Shown piece by piece: positions 48,463 to 61,060 of a stretch of DNA of 64,000 nucleotides. The first letter of the stretch is position 1. Each line of letters begins with the position of its first letter. The DNA comes from Calendula officinalis (taxonomy: Eukaryota; Streptophyta; Magnoliopsida; Asterales; Asteraceae). The position numbers were made by a program, and so were the translations under genes. The notes beneath the pieces are model-generated. The model had not been told where the DNA came from. It saw only the letters and a program-made list of their open reading frames with translations, and ran no database searches. The DNA lies in the NCBI GenBank assembly GCA_963853835.1, contig OY970828.1, forward strand, positions 13,473,813 to 13,537,812. Reading direction: 5' to 3'.

Positions 48463-49364
48463 ATACCATTACTCTATTTCAAAACATAATTGATTATATT
48501 TCAAAACATTTTTCTCCAATCATCATGTCATAATGTGTAATTAGATACCAAACCAACAATGCAAAAAGGTTGCCAAAATTGGTACTACGCCTAAACTCCT
48601 CGGGGCGACTAAACTTTCCTAATTATGTACACAATCTAATTATTATCATAGTTATTTCCAAATATTTTTATGGTCATCTGTTAAATGTTTACTATATTGG
48701 TTTACAATGTTTTTAGTGGATTCGACCTCAAATTTTTTTTATTTAATAACCATAAAACCATAGCATACTAGAACTTAAATTAAATAACGTATTTTAATTA
48801 TATCAGTAACCCAAACTTTTGGGGTTGTTGGTAATCTGGACACCGCCAATTTTGATCGTAAATAATCACTTATGCATCAATTTTGGTCGTACATCACCAA
48901 TCATGCTTTGTAGATTTGTAAGCACAACAACATAAAGCATATGGTAGTGGTGTACGACTAAAAATGGTGTGGTGGGGGTTTTAGTTGTAGTCGCACCATC
49001 ACGGTGGTCTTATTTTGGTCAACAAGGTTTGGCTCACATGTACCTCAGGCATGACATGCTAGCCAACAATTCAATGTTATCCGTACCGACACGGCGACAC
49101 GTCATCCCTTTACATTCATTAGCTGGTCAGATTCACAAAATGAAACATTTTAACATGTTTATTTTATATGATATAACAACTTAAAGTTTTGATACATACA
49201 ATGACATAATTGGATATATTCTGGTTACTAAACTGTATGCGATATATCATGCATTTCAAAATACCCACATTTGTTTTAGGTTTAGTTTTGGGTCATAAAG
49301 GACCACACTCACCCATACCATTTTGTTCATCATTCCTTGTATTTAAACGCATCCATCTTTCGAT

Positions 49365-52300
49365 TTATCTACCATCCAATGTTGTAACGCTAATTTCATT
49401 GGTAGAACTTGAAGAATCTTCCATCGAGCCTCCAACGAAAAAACCCGGTTCTTTAGGTGCAGGAAGCGGACCATCGTTCCCGAACATCAAAATCACAGAA
49501 GTCATAGTCGGTCTATCTTCAGGTCGATGTTGAACACACAACAAACCAACATGAATTGATCGAAGAATTTGACACAAATTGATCGATTGTCTTAGACACT
49601 TGGAAACTAATTGCTGGGATTTGCCATCTTTATGAAGTCCCCATGCCTGACAAGAACAAACAACACAAGTAAGAAATAAATTGCATAGAAAGGTTAGAAA
49701 TATATGTTCTCATAATGTTAACCGGTTTTCATATACCAACTTAGTACAACGTCAACATGGTCAAAGTTATAATCATGTTAGCAGCCGCATCATTATTTTA
49801 GGGAATTAATTTGTATATCATATATTTTGATGTCTATATCGTACAAATATTCATGCATACCGTACAATATATAGTGTACCTATTGTGGTACACAGATTAA
49901 AAAATATGGTGTAAAAATTACCACCTATTATATTAACCTAAACTCATTATTATTCTAGGCAATTAATTAGCCATCTCAAAAGTACCACACCATTACTTAG
50001 AAATATAGCGATGGTGTACTGAAGGAATATTTGTACTAATTAAGCGATAAATAGCGAATTCAATCAAATCTGTCGCTAAGTGAATCCGTAATTTTGCATC
50101 CAAAATCTCCATTGGTAATGTGTCCCTAATATTTCTGTCGGTAAAGCATCACTATATATTGTTGTCACTAACCCCTGGCTAATGCGTGGTGTCCATTTTT
50201 TGGTCCTTATACAGTTTTAACTTTGAACATCGTTTCGACCAATTACTGACGGAGATTCCGTCGGTAACATCAATGGAAAATACTGTCAACAATAGTACCA
50301 TGTATTTTAGTATTGTGCCCAAACTTACATGTCCAATAAGGTTGTTGCTATGGTCTTTAAAGATGAATCCTCGGTTTCTCTCCCCGCACACAATTTCCAG
50401 CAGTAAAACGCCGAAGCTATATACATCTGATTTTACTGAGAAGATACCATCTCCCGCATACTCTGGCGCCATGTAGCCACTACAAGAAATTAATTAAGTT
50501 ATTAATGTAAGTGATTAAATAAAAGAAATTAAAACGAGGTTAATGTCGATAAATCTCACTATGTTCCAACCACTCGGTTTGTGTTTGCCTCAATCTGATT
50601 TCCTCCAAAGCTTCTAGCCATGCCAAAATCTGATATCTTTGGATTCATTTCGGAATCGAGCAAAATATTGCTTGCTTTGAGATCTCTATGAATGATTCTG
50701 AGACGAGAATCTTGGTGAAGATAAAGAAGTCCACGGGCAATTCCGTCGATAATTTGGTAACGCATAGGCCAATCAAGTAGTTTGCTTTGTGTTTTATCTG
50801 TGAAATGTTTTAAATTTTAGTTTATGTGCTTCTTGATTTAACATTTCGAACAGAGGTGACCAGGTCAAAATGAGTCGGCATTAAAATAAGTCACTTACTC
50901 ACTTACATGTAGAAATGGGCCGAGTTGATGGTAATGCTTTTTGTCCATGTTTTAAATAAGGGTTTTGTTATCTTAAGGTTATTTTTAACATAGATAAAAC
51001 ATTTGCACATTTATTTATTAGGAAGTAATTCTTAAAATTTAAGGACTTAGTTATATTAGTTTATAAGTATTTCATGTATGTCTTAGCCTCTTATGAGAGT
51101 GAGTTCTGATAGCTGTAAACAAGAGACTAATATTAATGTAACTAACCCCCTATATTTTAAGAATTGCTTTTTCACCAATGACTGAATGTACATACATTTT
51201 ATGAATCCTAAAGATAACGCTTAGGGCATAAATAATATGTTAATTATGATTATGAAAGCAAAGTTGATCCAATATTAATGTACATACATTTTATGAATCC
51301 TAAAGATAAAGCTTAGGGCATAAATAATATGTTAATTATGATTATAAAAGCAAAGTTGATCCAATAGTTAGACGGATTCTTACATGGAGAAATCACGTGA
51401 AATTTGGAAACCGTTAATCCACGCGATTGCTTAGTTGTTCAATTTGATATTTTCTTCATCAAATTTCATTTTTTTTTTTAGATTTTTGCGATACGCAACA
51501 AAAATAGAACCGCTAGTAAAAATATGGCACTTTTATGTGTGAGTTTTGTTTTCACTGCGTGTCACTTTGAGTGCTTTTGATCTATATGATCTCACACATT
51601 TCCCTTTTAACTATTTTTCCTTGTAAATTTGCCCCTTTTTACCCGTTTAAGATCAAATACAACCCAAAAATAGTCCTACACATAAATAAACGAGTTGAAA
51701 CAACCACATCTAACTTTTTTGTTTTTATATAATTTAACTTACTAAATATGAAGGAGTCAAGGCCTTTGTTTGGCATGTATTCATAAATCAACATCTTTTC
51801 ATCTCCTTCGATACAGCAGCCCAAGATCTTAACAAGATTCCGATGTTGTAATTTTGCTATTGATATGACTTCATTCTTAAATTCATGAAGTCCTTGTGTA
51901 GATGTTTTTGCCAACCGCTTCACCGCTATATACTGGCCGTCTTCGAGTATACCCTGAAACATCAACACTTTTTAAGTTATGTATCACGTCATAACCAGTT
52001 TGTACTCTCACTCGCACTTTTGCCGGATGTCTCTCTGGAAGCAGTCTCTCTACCTATAGGGGTATGATTGTCAACATCTTACCTTCCACATACTGCTCAT
52101 TTAAAGTGATTGGATATCATTAATATTGTTCTCGTCTTATTTTTATAACTATTTCTAATTGAACACCGTATCTACTATGTTTACATAAGGAAATGGGTTA
52201 TATATATATATCTCTCCGATTCAAAATAAGTGATACACTTTCTTTTTTGGAGTGATTTAAAATAAGTGATACACTTTAAAAAGTTATCTTATTTGACAAA

Positions 52301-55300
52301 AAATAGTGGGGTCCACATCCACTAACACTTTAACAAAGTGAAATGACCCCTAATTTACCCTTAATTTTTACTTTTAAACATAATTAACTCAACTTTATTC
52401 AAAAGGTGTGGGACTCATTCCCAACTAATCATCCAATTAATCTAATTTAACTATCATTATGATTTTTTGCCTCAAAAACCATGAAACCCAAAGTGTATCA
52501 CTTATTTTGAATCGGGTGAAGTATTAATTATACCTTGTAAACAGGTCCAAAACCGCCCTCGCCTAGTTTATTGTCCTCTGAAAACTCGTTTGTAGCTTTA
52601 TCTAATGTATTCAAACCAAATAGCGGTAGCTCTAGATCTTCATCAACGCCACTATTTTCGGGTTGAAACTCGTTTCCATGTCTCCCTGTCAAGCGGATAT
52701 ATATATTCAATAAACAGAACTAGTATCACTCTATGGCAAGATGTGGGTTAAACGTTTTACGCGTTACAATGGTTTTTACCATTTCGGGTAAGAACATACA
52801 AGGTGGGTTATCTGGCCATTGAGATTTTCGTCCAAACATATAGCGACTATCTAGTTGTAGTAAATGTGGCATTCTTTCTATACACACGAATATGTTTAAA
52901 TTGGAATTTTAATAATAAAAATTCCTATGAAAGAGAACACCTATTTTCTAATTTTGTAGGTAAGGTTTTGAATAGTAATTCTTATGGTATTTTTCCAAGA
53001 GACAGAAAAAAAACTTAGATAGTAATCTAAGGTTTTAAAAAGAGCGCCACATGGTTGCATCATCAAGTCGCAAGATATGGCTGGCAATGGCGAATAATTG
53101 CGTGACTAAATTAAGATAACAATTTTTTTATATAATTTATATACATTTGTACCAAGTTTACGAAAAGTTATAGATCTATTAATTTACATGATAATTTAGA
53201 TATAAAGTTCACATAAAAATATTATATCTAAATTTATAATTATATACATCATAATATTTTCAAAAAATCAAATTTTATAACACGTTTTAAAAAAACTCGC
53301 GATAAGGTGCGTCTTATCTTATGTCACACTTATCATCACCGTCATGAGCAATTTCGTGACGTGAGGATCGCGACTCGCGCCTTTTGTAACCTGAGCAATC
53401 GATCTATTATGCATTAGTAATACAGTTGTCTTTTTTTCAAACACTTTCCTTTTTAGTTAAGTTTTTTAATTTTGTTTTTTCGGATTAACCCTTTTACGCT
53501 AGTTGTATACTTGTATTCAAACTTGTCACCTTGTTTCTTTTGCTTCTTCCTTTTAGACAGACAAAATACGCATATTGAAAGCATTACCAAAGCGACAACT
53601 ATGGTAGGGAGAAGAACAAGTCGTACTCGTCTCCATGTACTGGACCTTTTATGGTTTTCTGTGAGATCTATGTCAAAAACATAACATTCATTAGACAGAT
53701 AATGAAGTTACTAACCGAAAATCAAAAACTTCATTATTACTATAATTTACCTAACAACGGAGCTGGCAATTTTATGTAAAGATCGTCCCCATTTTCCGCA
53801 TATTTGGTATCATTTAAGGGACCAAACCATAGCAAGCAACCACTCCTAGTACCCGAGATATTCGAACTCGTGTAAGCACTACATGAACAATTCCTCTGAC
53901 ACATCCCTTTACATTCTTCAAGGGTCATGGTCTGGTTAAACCATGACCCTTGAGTGTCGGGTAGCTTCAAATTTGTATACTTATTAAACCCGTCGGTTGG
54001 ACCACAAGCCAACGAGGTCTTAAGTCGACACCCTTGTGACGTATCAAAAACACTCCATTTCTCAGGTGAGATCGGTTCAAACCCCTTCAAACATTCACAA
54101 ATAGGAGAGTTGCTAATGTTACAGCTCCCGAACGACCCACACGCCATGTATCGCTCACAGTTATCAGCCTGGGGTGACAAATAAAGGGTCCATTGTTGCG
54201 TGCTGTTTACCCATAATAACCGTTGTACAGCGCCGGTCGGTAGTAACACCAACCTTGTGAGAACTGAAGTGTCTATAAGATTAAATTGGTAGTAAATTTC
54301 TTTCGAGTTGAGTACAAAGTTGAAGGAGTAAATCGGGTTCGGTCTCAAACCCGAATCTCCGCTAAATGTGAGCCCGTTCCATGGACCTTCGCGGAATACT
54401 AGTACTCCGCGGTTCCTTACTAATATCTGAGGGTAACCTGTTGAACATAAAAACAGATTCAATCCATGTTTATTGGTGTTGATCAATGGTGAATATGATG
54501 AAGTTAGAGAGAGAAAGTAGAGAGAGATTAGGCGTCTCCTAAAAGTGACGCGTCATTAAATCCATCAGTAGCGTCACATCACTCCCATCCTTATTGACGA
54601 GTTACTGATGTGCGTGCCAACAGCAACTCATCACTAACTCATCCCCACCTAAAAAAATATTAAAATACCAACCCCCCCCCCCCCCCCCCACACAAACCCA
54701 TCACGACGCCATCTCCACCACGACGGGAGCTACCGACGTCGGCTAGTGATGGGCCAGTGCCAATGGCATCAGCCCCTGACGGGCTCAAAATTGGTGGTGA
54801 CGGGTTGGTGATGACGCCGTTGGCAGGGACCTTAGTGAGAAACTTTTAGGTTGATATTTCAATTAATGATGCAAAGCTTACCACTAACCACAACCTATTG
54901 TTATAGTCCAATTTAGGGCTGTCGAAAATAACCAAAACCCGCTCTACCTGCCCGATCCGCTTCGAATTCGGGTAGTTCGGGTATTGGGTAGAAACATTTG
55001 GGTATCGGGTAACCCGAAAATAATACGGATCGGTTATAAGGTAATATTTTAAGTTGATGGGTATACCCGAATAACCGAATTTTATTATAAGGAATTTTTT
55101 AAAGGTAATATTTTATAGTTTTATAAATAAAATACGATTGTTATGTTTGTAGTCCATGAATTTCATCTAATAGTCAATGATATAGTATCATATTGGTTGG
55201 AGTTTGGTAAAACTATGGACAAATTAAATATGGTATATTAAGTTCGGAATATAAACATTGTGGTCGCCGACAATACAAGGTTGCAAATTCTCGGGTATTA

Positions 55301-56130
55301 GTGGATATACCTGTATCCAACCCATTACCCGAACTACCCAAATACCCAAATTTAATTTGGTTTGGGTATTAGGTATTTTTTTATATTTGAAAAACCCGAG
55401 CTACCCGACCCGAACTACCCAATACCCGAAAGTTATACCCGATCAACACCCCTAGTCTAATCACTAATAACACATTATCAAGACTAAACATAATTAAGTA
55501 CAAAATTAGTACGTATTTAACATAACCTTTAATATTAAGCCGTGCAGTAAACCCGCCGGTGGAAGGATCATCAAGGGATTTTGATGATGTGAGGTATCTT
55601 TCAATCCCGGTAACCAAATTCCAGCCGCCCTTGAGTCCGGGCAGTTGATTGTCAGTTGGAAAGTCAAAACTTTGCCATATGTAATCTTCATTTTCTTGAA
55701 TGATGTCACCTTGGTTGTAAATCATAAAGTTGCCCGAATCTAGAAGCTGACCAACCGGATTCCTTACTGACGTCGACATTGTTGATGAGTTTGCCGACGA
55801 GGACCATATGACATTGCCTGTGGCGTTTCGTATGATTAAAACTCCTTGAATTGTGAGAATTAGCTCGCCGGATCTATCTGTTAGTGGTGTGTTACGGTTG
55901 GCTACCCATACAACGGTTCCACTCGATATTCTCTTGTACCATATCCCCACATAATGGTTCATCGAGTTATTGGGACTAAAGAAACCAAGCTCGAAGGTTT
56001 CTCGTGAAGAAACGATGGTTTCACCGTATCGAAGGGTTTGGTTTGCTCGAAGGATGTCGGTGGCATGGATACAAGTTATCGATGCATAAAGTACAACAAG
56101 AAAGGCGAACGACCACTTGGTTTTGTTCAT
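49365..56130 (-). CDS. G-type lectin S-receptor-like serine/threonine kinase, 8 exons
   Basis: Membrane receptor kinase of the SD1/S-domain class. Exons: 55527-56130, 53751-54437, 53530-53658, 52534-52685, 51743-51953, 50560-50797, 50329-50479, 49365-49646, summing to 817 aa with phases 1,1,1,0,1,0,0 intact. Signal peptide 1-23; B-lectin domain with GIWYKRISSGTVVWVANRN; S-locus glycoprotein domain (GPWNGLTFSG); EGF-like Cys cluster; PAN domain (LEECKGMCQRNCSCSAY); membrane segment at about 443-464 after RSSTWRRVR; kinase with GEGGFGPVYK, IAVKRL (Lys), IIHRDLKASNILLD, DFGMARSFGG, YGYMAPEYA and a C-tail ending TTLDGR. The catalytic Asp, Lys and DFG are all present, so it should be an active kinase. 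The unusual intron 1 splits the S-locus domain at Gly-Tyr-Pro-Gln. Ligand unknown. Confidence 0.93.
51186..51371. repeat. 93-bp tandem duplication in RLK intron 5
   Basis: Two direct copies starting at 51186 and 51279 (atgtacatacattttatgaa), nearly identical, with changes such as taacgct/taaagct and attatga/attataa. Confidence 0.8.
52211..52521. mobile_element. Stowaway-like MITE in RLK intron 4
   Basis: Left tctccgattcaaaataagtg, right tcacttattttgaatcggg, flanked by TA on both sides. The TIR type (CTCC..AAAATAAGTG) and TA duplication are Stowaway/Tc1-mariner features. A second direct copy of the terminal motif follows at about 52256. Confidence 0.7.
53025..53393. mobile_element. GC-ended hAT-type MITE in RLK intron 3
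   Basis: Begins taaggttttaaaaagagcgc and ends cgcgccttttgtaacctga, with an AT-rich middle, as in 33672-34108. Flanks tagtaatc and gcaatcga-type are only roughly alike, so ends are approximate. Confidence 0.45.
54672..54689. repeat. Poly-C run
   Basis: 18 consecutive C in RLK intron 1, inside a GC-rich stretch (about 54540-54850) of unknown origin with gacgc/gcgtc motifs. Confidence 0.8.
54914..55454. mobile_element. hAT-type MITE in RLK intron 1, 541 bp
   Basis: Begins TAGGGCTGTCGAAAATAACC, identical to the first 20 bases of 39350-40170, and ends GATCAACACCCCTA. Flanks gtccaatt and gtctaatc match at 6 of 8. It is a shorter, older sister of that element. Confidence 0.85.
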
Positions 56131-58272
56131 GGTCGATCACTCCTTCCTCCGTAAACGTATGCGTAAGAATTTAGTTGTCTATTCTTGTGGGTTGTGATGT
56201 GTACAAACTATCGTTTACTCATATATATATACTTTTTATTTTATTTAAGAGAATTGATAAGATCTAATACGAGACGATTTTTTCTTAACCTTATTGTCAT
56301 ATCACCATAGAAATATACTACACCTTTTTCCTAAATTCAACTCTTTACGCGTTTTAATCAAATCAGTCGACTTAATGGCAGAAACCAGTTGACTTCATAG
56401 CAAAAAGCAGTTGACTTAATATTCTTGAATGCTTCAAAACTTACACCACCACAAAATAAAGCCACTTGGATGTCGACATATATATACATCCTGGAAATAA
56501 CTGTGTATAGTAGGGGTGGGTTGGATGACAAGTTTGTTATAACAACGTTTTGTGTCACGGGAATCCGAATGCATGTTTGTCAAATTAAGTTGACTATGTT
56601 AGCCTATGCAACTTTGTAGATTTTATTTAAGTAGCGTTAGTTGTTGCAACACATTTTCATGTCTTGTTCTTTCGCACTTGACTTAATTTTCAAATACTTC
56701 ACTTACACTTTCCACCTTGACCTCGCTCCCACTATCTTTAGTTCTTTACAAAGTGTGTAATTTACTAATTTATATCTAGTGTGTTATAGTATTTAAACAT
56801 TATACAAATATATAACTTATTTATTGTTTTTAAATACTTCAAAACTATTTAGATACTACAAAACCAATTAATAATTGGGACCAAAAATGCACCAGAATTA
56901 AGACAGCACAGATCAAAATAGCTAAAAGTATCTTCAAAGGAACCAAAACGGCAAATGATAGGAAAACACATGAAGCATCTTTGTTATTTACCATTATTAA
57001 TACGAAGTATAATATTTATACTAAATTATAATTTATTCGAGGGGAAAGGAGTCGTACGGTCATAATATCAGAGAAAAGAGAAAATACCCCATCACTGGAA
57101 AAAGATTGCCTAAAAAACGGTTGTTGCTGCTTCTAAGACGGGTGCCAACGGCACCGCCGGTTGGCATCGTCAGTGGTCTGCCAGTTGTGCCACCGTTGGC
57201 ACGCCCCGCCACTTTGTCCGCCGGTTTCAACCTCGCCAGTTTGGAGACGAGAGAGGAGTGCGCCGGTTGAATGGGTGGATCCAAGGGGGTATTTTGTGTG
57301 TGTGTGTTTTGTAATGGTGGGTCCCAAAAAACTAAAGGGAAGTGATAGTGTTGGCATGTGTACGTCAGTTTAGTGTCAGTTGGAGGGTGAGCTGACGTGA
57401 CGCTGATTTGACAACAACTGACGGTATCAGTTTGCCAAACCAGCGTTTTTCTTTGAAGAAGATGACAAGTTTTAGGGTTTTTTTATTGGGTTTTTGAAAA
57501 GGGAAGTTGGGCTTTAAGGCTAGCGGGTTTTCCTATCAGGTTATTTCTATTGGGCTTTTGTATCACTTTATTGTGATACGGAGGAAGTATAAAAAATTGG
57601 GTTATAATTAAAATTTGATTTATTATAAAAATTTAACAATATGATATTATAAACTAATTATTGGGGGTAAATTTATAATAATAATGAAATGGTGTTGTTT
57701 TATGTTTAAAAAATAAAATGAAAAACAAATATTGAAATGAAAATTAAAATGATGTGGTGTGGTAGGTATTCCCGGAAGAAGATGTAATATGGCTAGTGGT
57801 ACCGACTAGTCTAAAGAAGAGAGGTTTTAACATTGTAAGTCAACTCAAATTACACATCAACCTACTAAATGCAAAATTAAAAAAAAAAACCAATTAAGAT
57901 AATTTTCATCAAACAAAACATTTTAGTAGTAATCAACTATATAAACCCGAAGAACATGTAACGTGAACTAGTAAACATCTACAAGCAAATTACAAACCTA
58001 ATAAAGCAATATAGAAGAGTGGGAAATTCATGTTGTAAAACAGGATTATAGAACAAGAACAATATGAGTTATATTTATTATACAAATCATGAAAACACTC
58101 ACCCATAACAGGAACAAAAGTTTGAAAAATACTTATTCTCCCTTTTCCCTTCATTCCCATAACATCTTGCTTACACTCTGCTGCCCTACTTTACCTTTAG
58201 GTTTGTTTTGGTGCATAAGCATGGTGGTTTTCTTTTTTTCTTTTTTTTTTTTTAAAAAAAAAGTATTTTATA
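56131..58272. other. Spacer between RLK and ANP genes, no gene seen
   Basis: The first few hundred bases are RLK 5' flank. A GC-rich block (about 57060-57440) contains ggttggcatcgtcagtgg and gtcagttggagggtgagctg, resembling the GC-rich block in RLK intron 1. Short frames there have no recognised domain. The rest is AT-rich. Confidence 0.45.
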
Positions 58273-60993
58273 TCATTTTCCTGGAGATGCAAATCTTGAC
58301 TTATCTCTTTGTCGATTTGATCCTGGTGAACAAGTCTTCACTCCTACTTGCCTCATCATCTCTGCACATCACCCTCAAAATATATTAAAACTAAATAATT
58401 ACATAAAATGATTATTCCTAGAATATGTTAGCTTCTAGTTTCAAGTTTCAACCCAGCTATAAGAGAAACTAACATTTTAAATTATTAAATCAGTTATAAG
58501 GGAAATGGATAGAAAGTCACTTAAAGTGTGTCAATTTAATTTGAAAAATTATGAGTGCATTTAAAATACAATAATTTATATAATGGTTCAAAAACAAAAG
58601 GGAAAAACGATACAAAATCAGTTCTTCAGAAATATTTATTAGCTGAGACTTGAATTTGACATAAACCACGTGGTTTTTCATTTTCTTATTTTTTGTGAAA
58701 AAACGGAAAACATGATGTGGTACCAAGTTTTTATGTCCTAAAGTCTATTTAAATTAGCCTAAAGTTTAAATGCATAAAACCTCTCGACTCCTTTTGTTAA
58801 AAAAGTGAAATATTATTATAATATAGTTACGACTTACAGTCATCATATTTACCAAATTAACTATTTACTAAATTAAAAAAAAAGAAAAAAAAGTAGTTTA
58901 GATGAAAGCATGCCTCGTTTTCTCTCAAGCTCTTGATCGAGTTCCTCCTTCCACTTTCTCTTTACTTCAGAGACATCCACACTGCAAATAGAATCAAATA
59001 TCAGCATAAAAGAACTTAAAAAAAGTAAATTACATAAATCGTCCTTGTGGTTTGTATAAGATTTTCAGATTCTTCCCTCCACTTTTTCTATTACATAAAT
59101 AGCCCCTAATTTTGGAACTTGTAACATTAATGCTCCCTAAAAACAGTGATTATTGGTGCTACAAGTTTCAATATCAAGGACTATCCATGTAATAAAAATT
59201 GGCCAAAATGCATTTTAGTACCCTGAACTTGGCTAACTAGGTCCTCTACTACCTGAACTATTAAAGGTGCAGCATGATACCCTGAACTTGACAAAATGGT
59301 CGATTTAGTACCCTAACTCACTAATTTGGTCTTATTTTCTCACGAGATTTGCTTCTAATATCAATATATTGAGATGAATGTATATTTTTTATTCCGTCAA
59401 AAGCCCCAACAAAAGTAAGTCAAGCGAAAAAACAAGGCTAAATTAGTGTGTTAGGGTACTAAATCAACCATTTTGTCAAGTTGAGGGTACCATGCTGCAC
59501 CTTTAATAGTTCAGGGTAGTAGAGGACCTAGTTAGCCAAGTTCAGGGTACTAAAATGCATTTTGGCCTAAAAAAATTCAAGGGACGAAATCTGTAATTTC
59601 ATACAAACGACAAGGACGGTTTATGAAAATTACTAACTAACCCGGAAGTGGTTGGTGGTTGTTGAGAATCTGCACTGTTGATATCATTAGAGTGTGATTG
59701 TGTTTCTATTGGACTATAACTGTAACTGTTTTCTTCAGCACTTGCATTTGATGTACCAGGACTTGCCACATCAGCAGTTTTACCAAGTGGAGACCTGCTT
59801 TTTGGTGGCAGTTTTAAGTAATTAGGGCTGCTGCCTCCATTGCTTTTGCTTATCATATCAACATTTGGAATTACACTGTTGTAGAACTCTTCGTATAATG
59901 GTGTTTGAAGTTTTTTCAATTCTAATGCCTATACAAACAATAACCATTCTAGTTAACCCAAGAAAAAAATTAAAAAAATACGATAACCATTGTAAAGCTA
60001 ATTTTTTTTAAGAGTACATTACAAGGATGGTCCTTGAGGTTACACCAAATTTGCACCTACAGTCCTTTAACCCAATGTCAGTTAAATTATGCTGTTAAAA
60101 AATCACGCCTGTGGTAGTCCTTTTTTTTAGTTAAAATATTCAACGGACGTTAGACTAAAGGACTGTAGGTGAAAAAGGTTTCCAAAAAAAGGACTATCTA
60201 TGTAAGTTTTTGAAGTAAAGGACCATGCGTGAAATTTGGGGTAAACCTCCGGGATCATCCTTGTAATTTACTCTTTTTTTAATTAAACACAACCCAAATG
60301 GATCGTAAATGTAACATTAAAAAATAAAAACAGTACCTTGTCATCCAAGAAAGCTCTTATTTTAATTTCAGTTTGCTCATCATCATCCTCATGGCCAAAT
60401 TGAAATGAAGTACAGCTGTCACTAGGAGATCTAATCATATTATCAGAATGTTGTTCACCATCAATTGTTGTTTGTCGTTCCAGTTCATAAGTGTCATTTA
60501 TAAAAGGTTCTTCCATAGGGTTAAAACTCTAGAAACCAAATATTAAGTAAAACACATTTAGTTACATCCCAAATATAATAAAATAAATAAATAATTAAAA
60601 AGAAATGTTCCTTCACCTTCAAGTCATTAAGCATTGAAACAGATTTTAGATTCTTTTCTTCACTTTCCATAAAATCATCTCCATCTAACTCACACATCTC
60701 ATTATCACTTTCTCTAAATTTCCCACATTTCATAGTAGAAAAATCAAGTGTACCCAAATTGCATACATCAAGCGAACCAGGGCTGGTTGTCATTAAAATA
60801 AATAAATAAAAATCAGAATCATATATCACCATCCATACAATCGTAAGTCTAAATTTACTATTCTGCCCTTCCATATTCTATAACCACTACAGAAAAAATG
60901 ATAGTAATATTTCAGATGCACATAATTCCTCTTTTGGTCACCATTGATTATACTTTTAAGTTTTAACGTTACATTTATATAGAGATACATGTG

Positions 60994-61060
<67 letters not shown>

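Noticed and set aside
54540..54850. GC-rich block in RLK intron 1 as a captured gene
   Set aside because: It shares only short gacgc/gcgtc and gttggca motifs with 57060-57440; no frame or boundary could be defined.
55381..55526. Coding extension of RLK exon 1 into the intron
   Set aside because: The frame stays open by chance past the donor and into the MITE; the S-domain continues correctly only through the 54437 acceptor.
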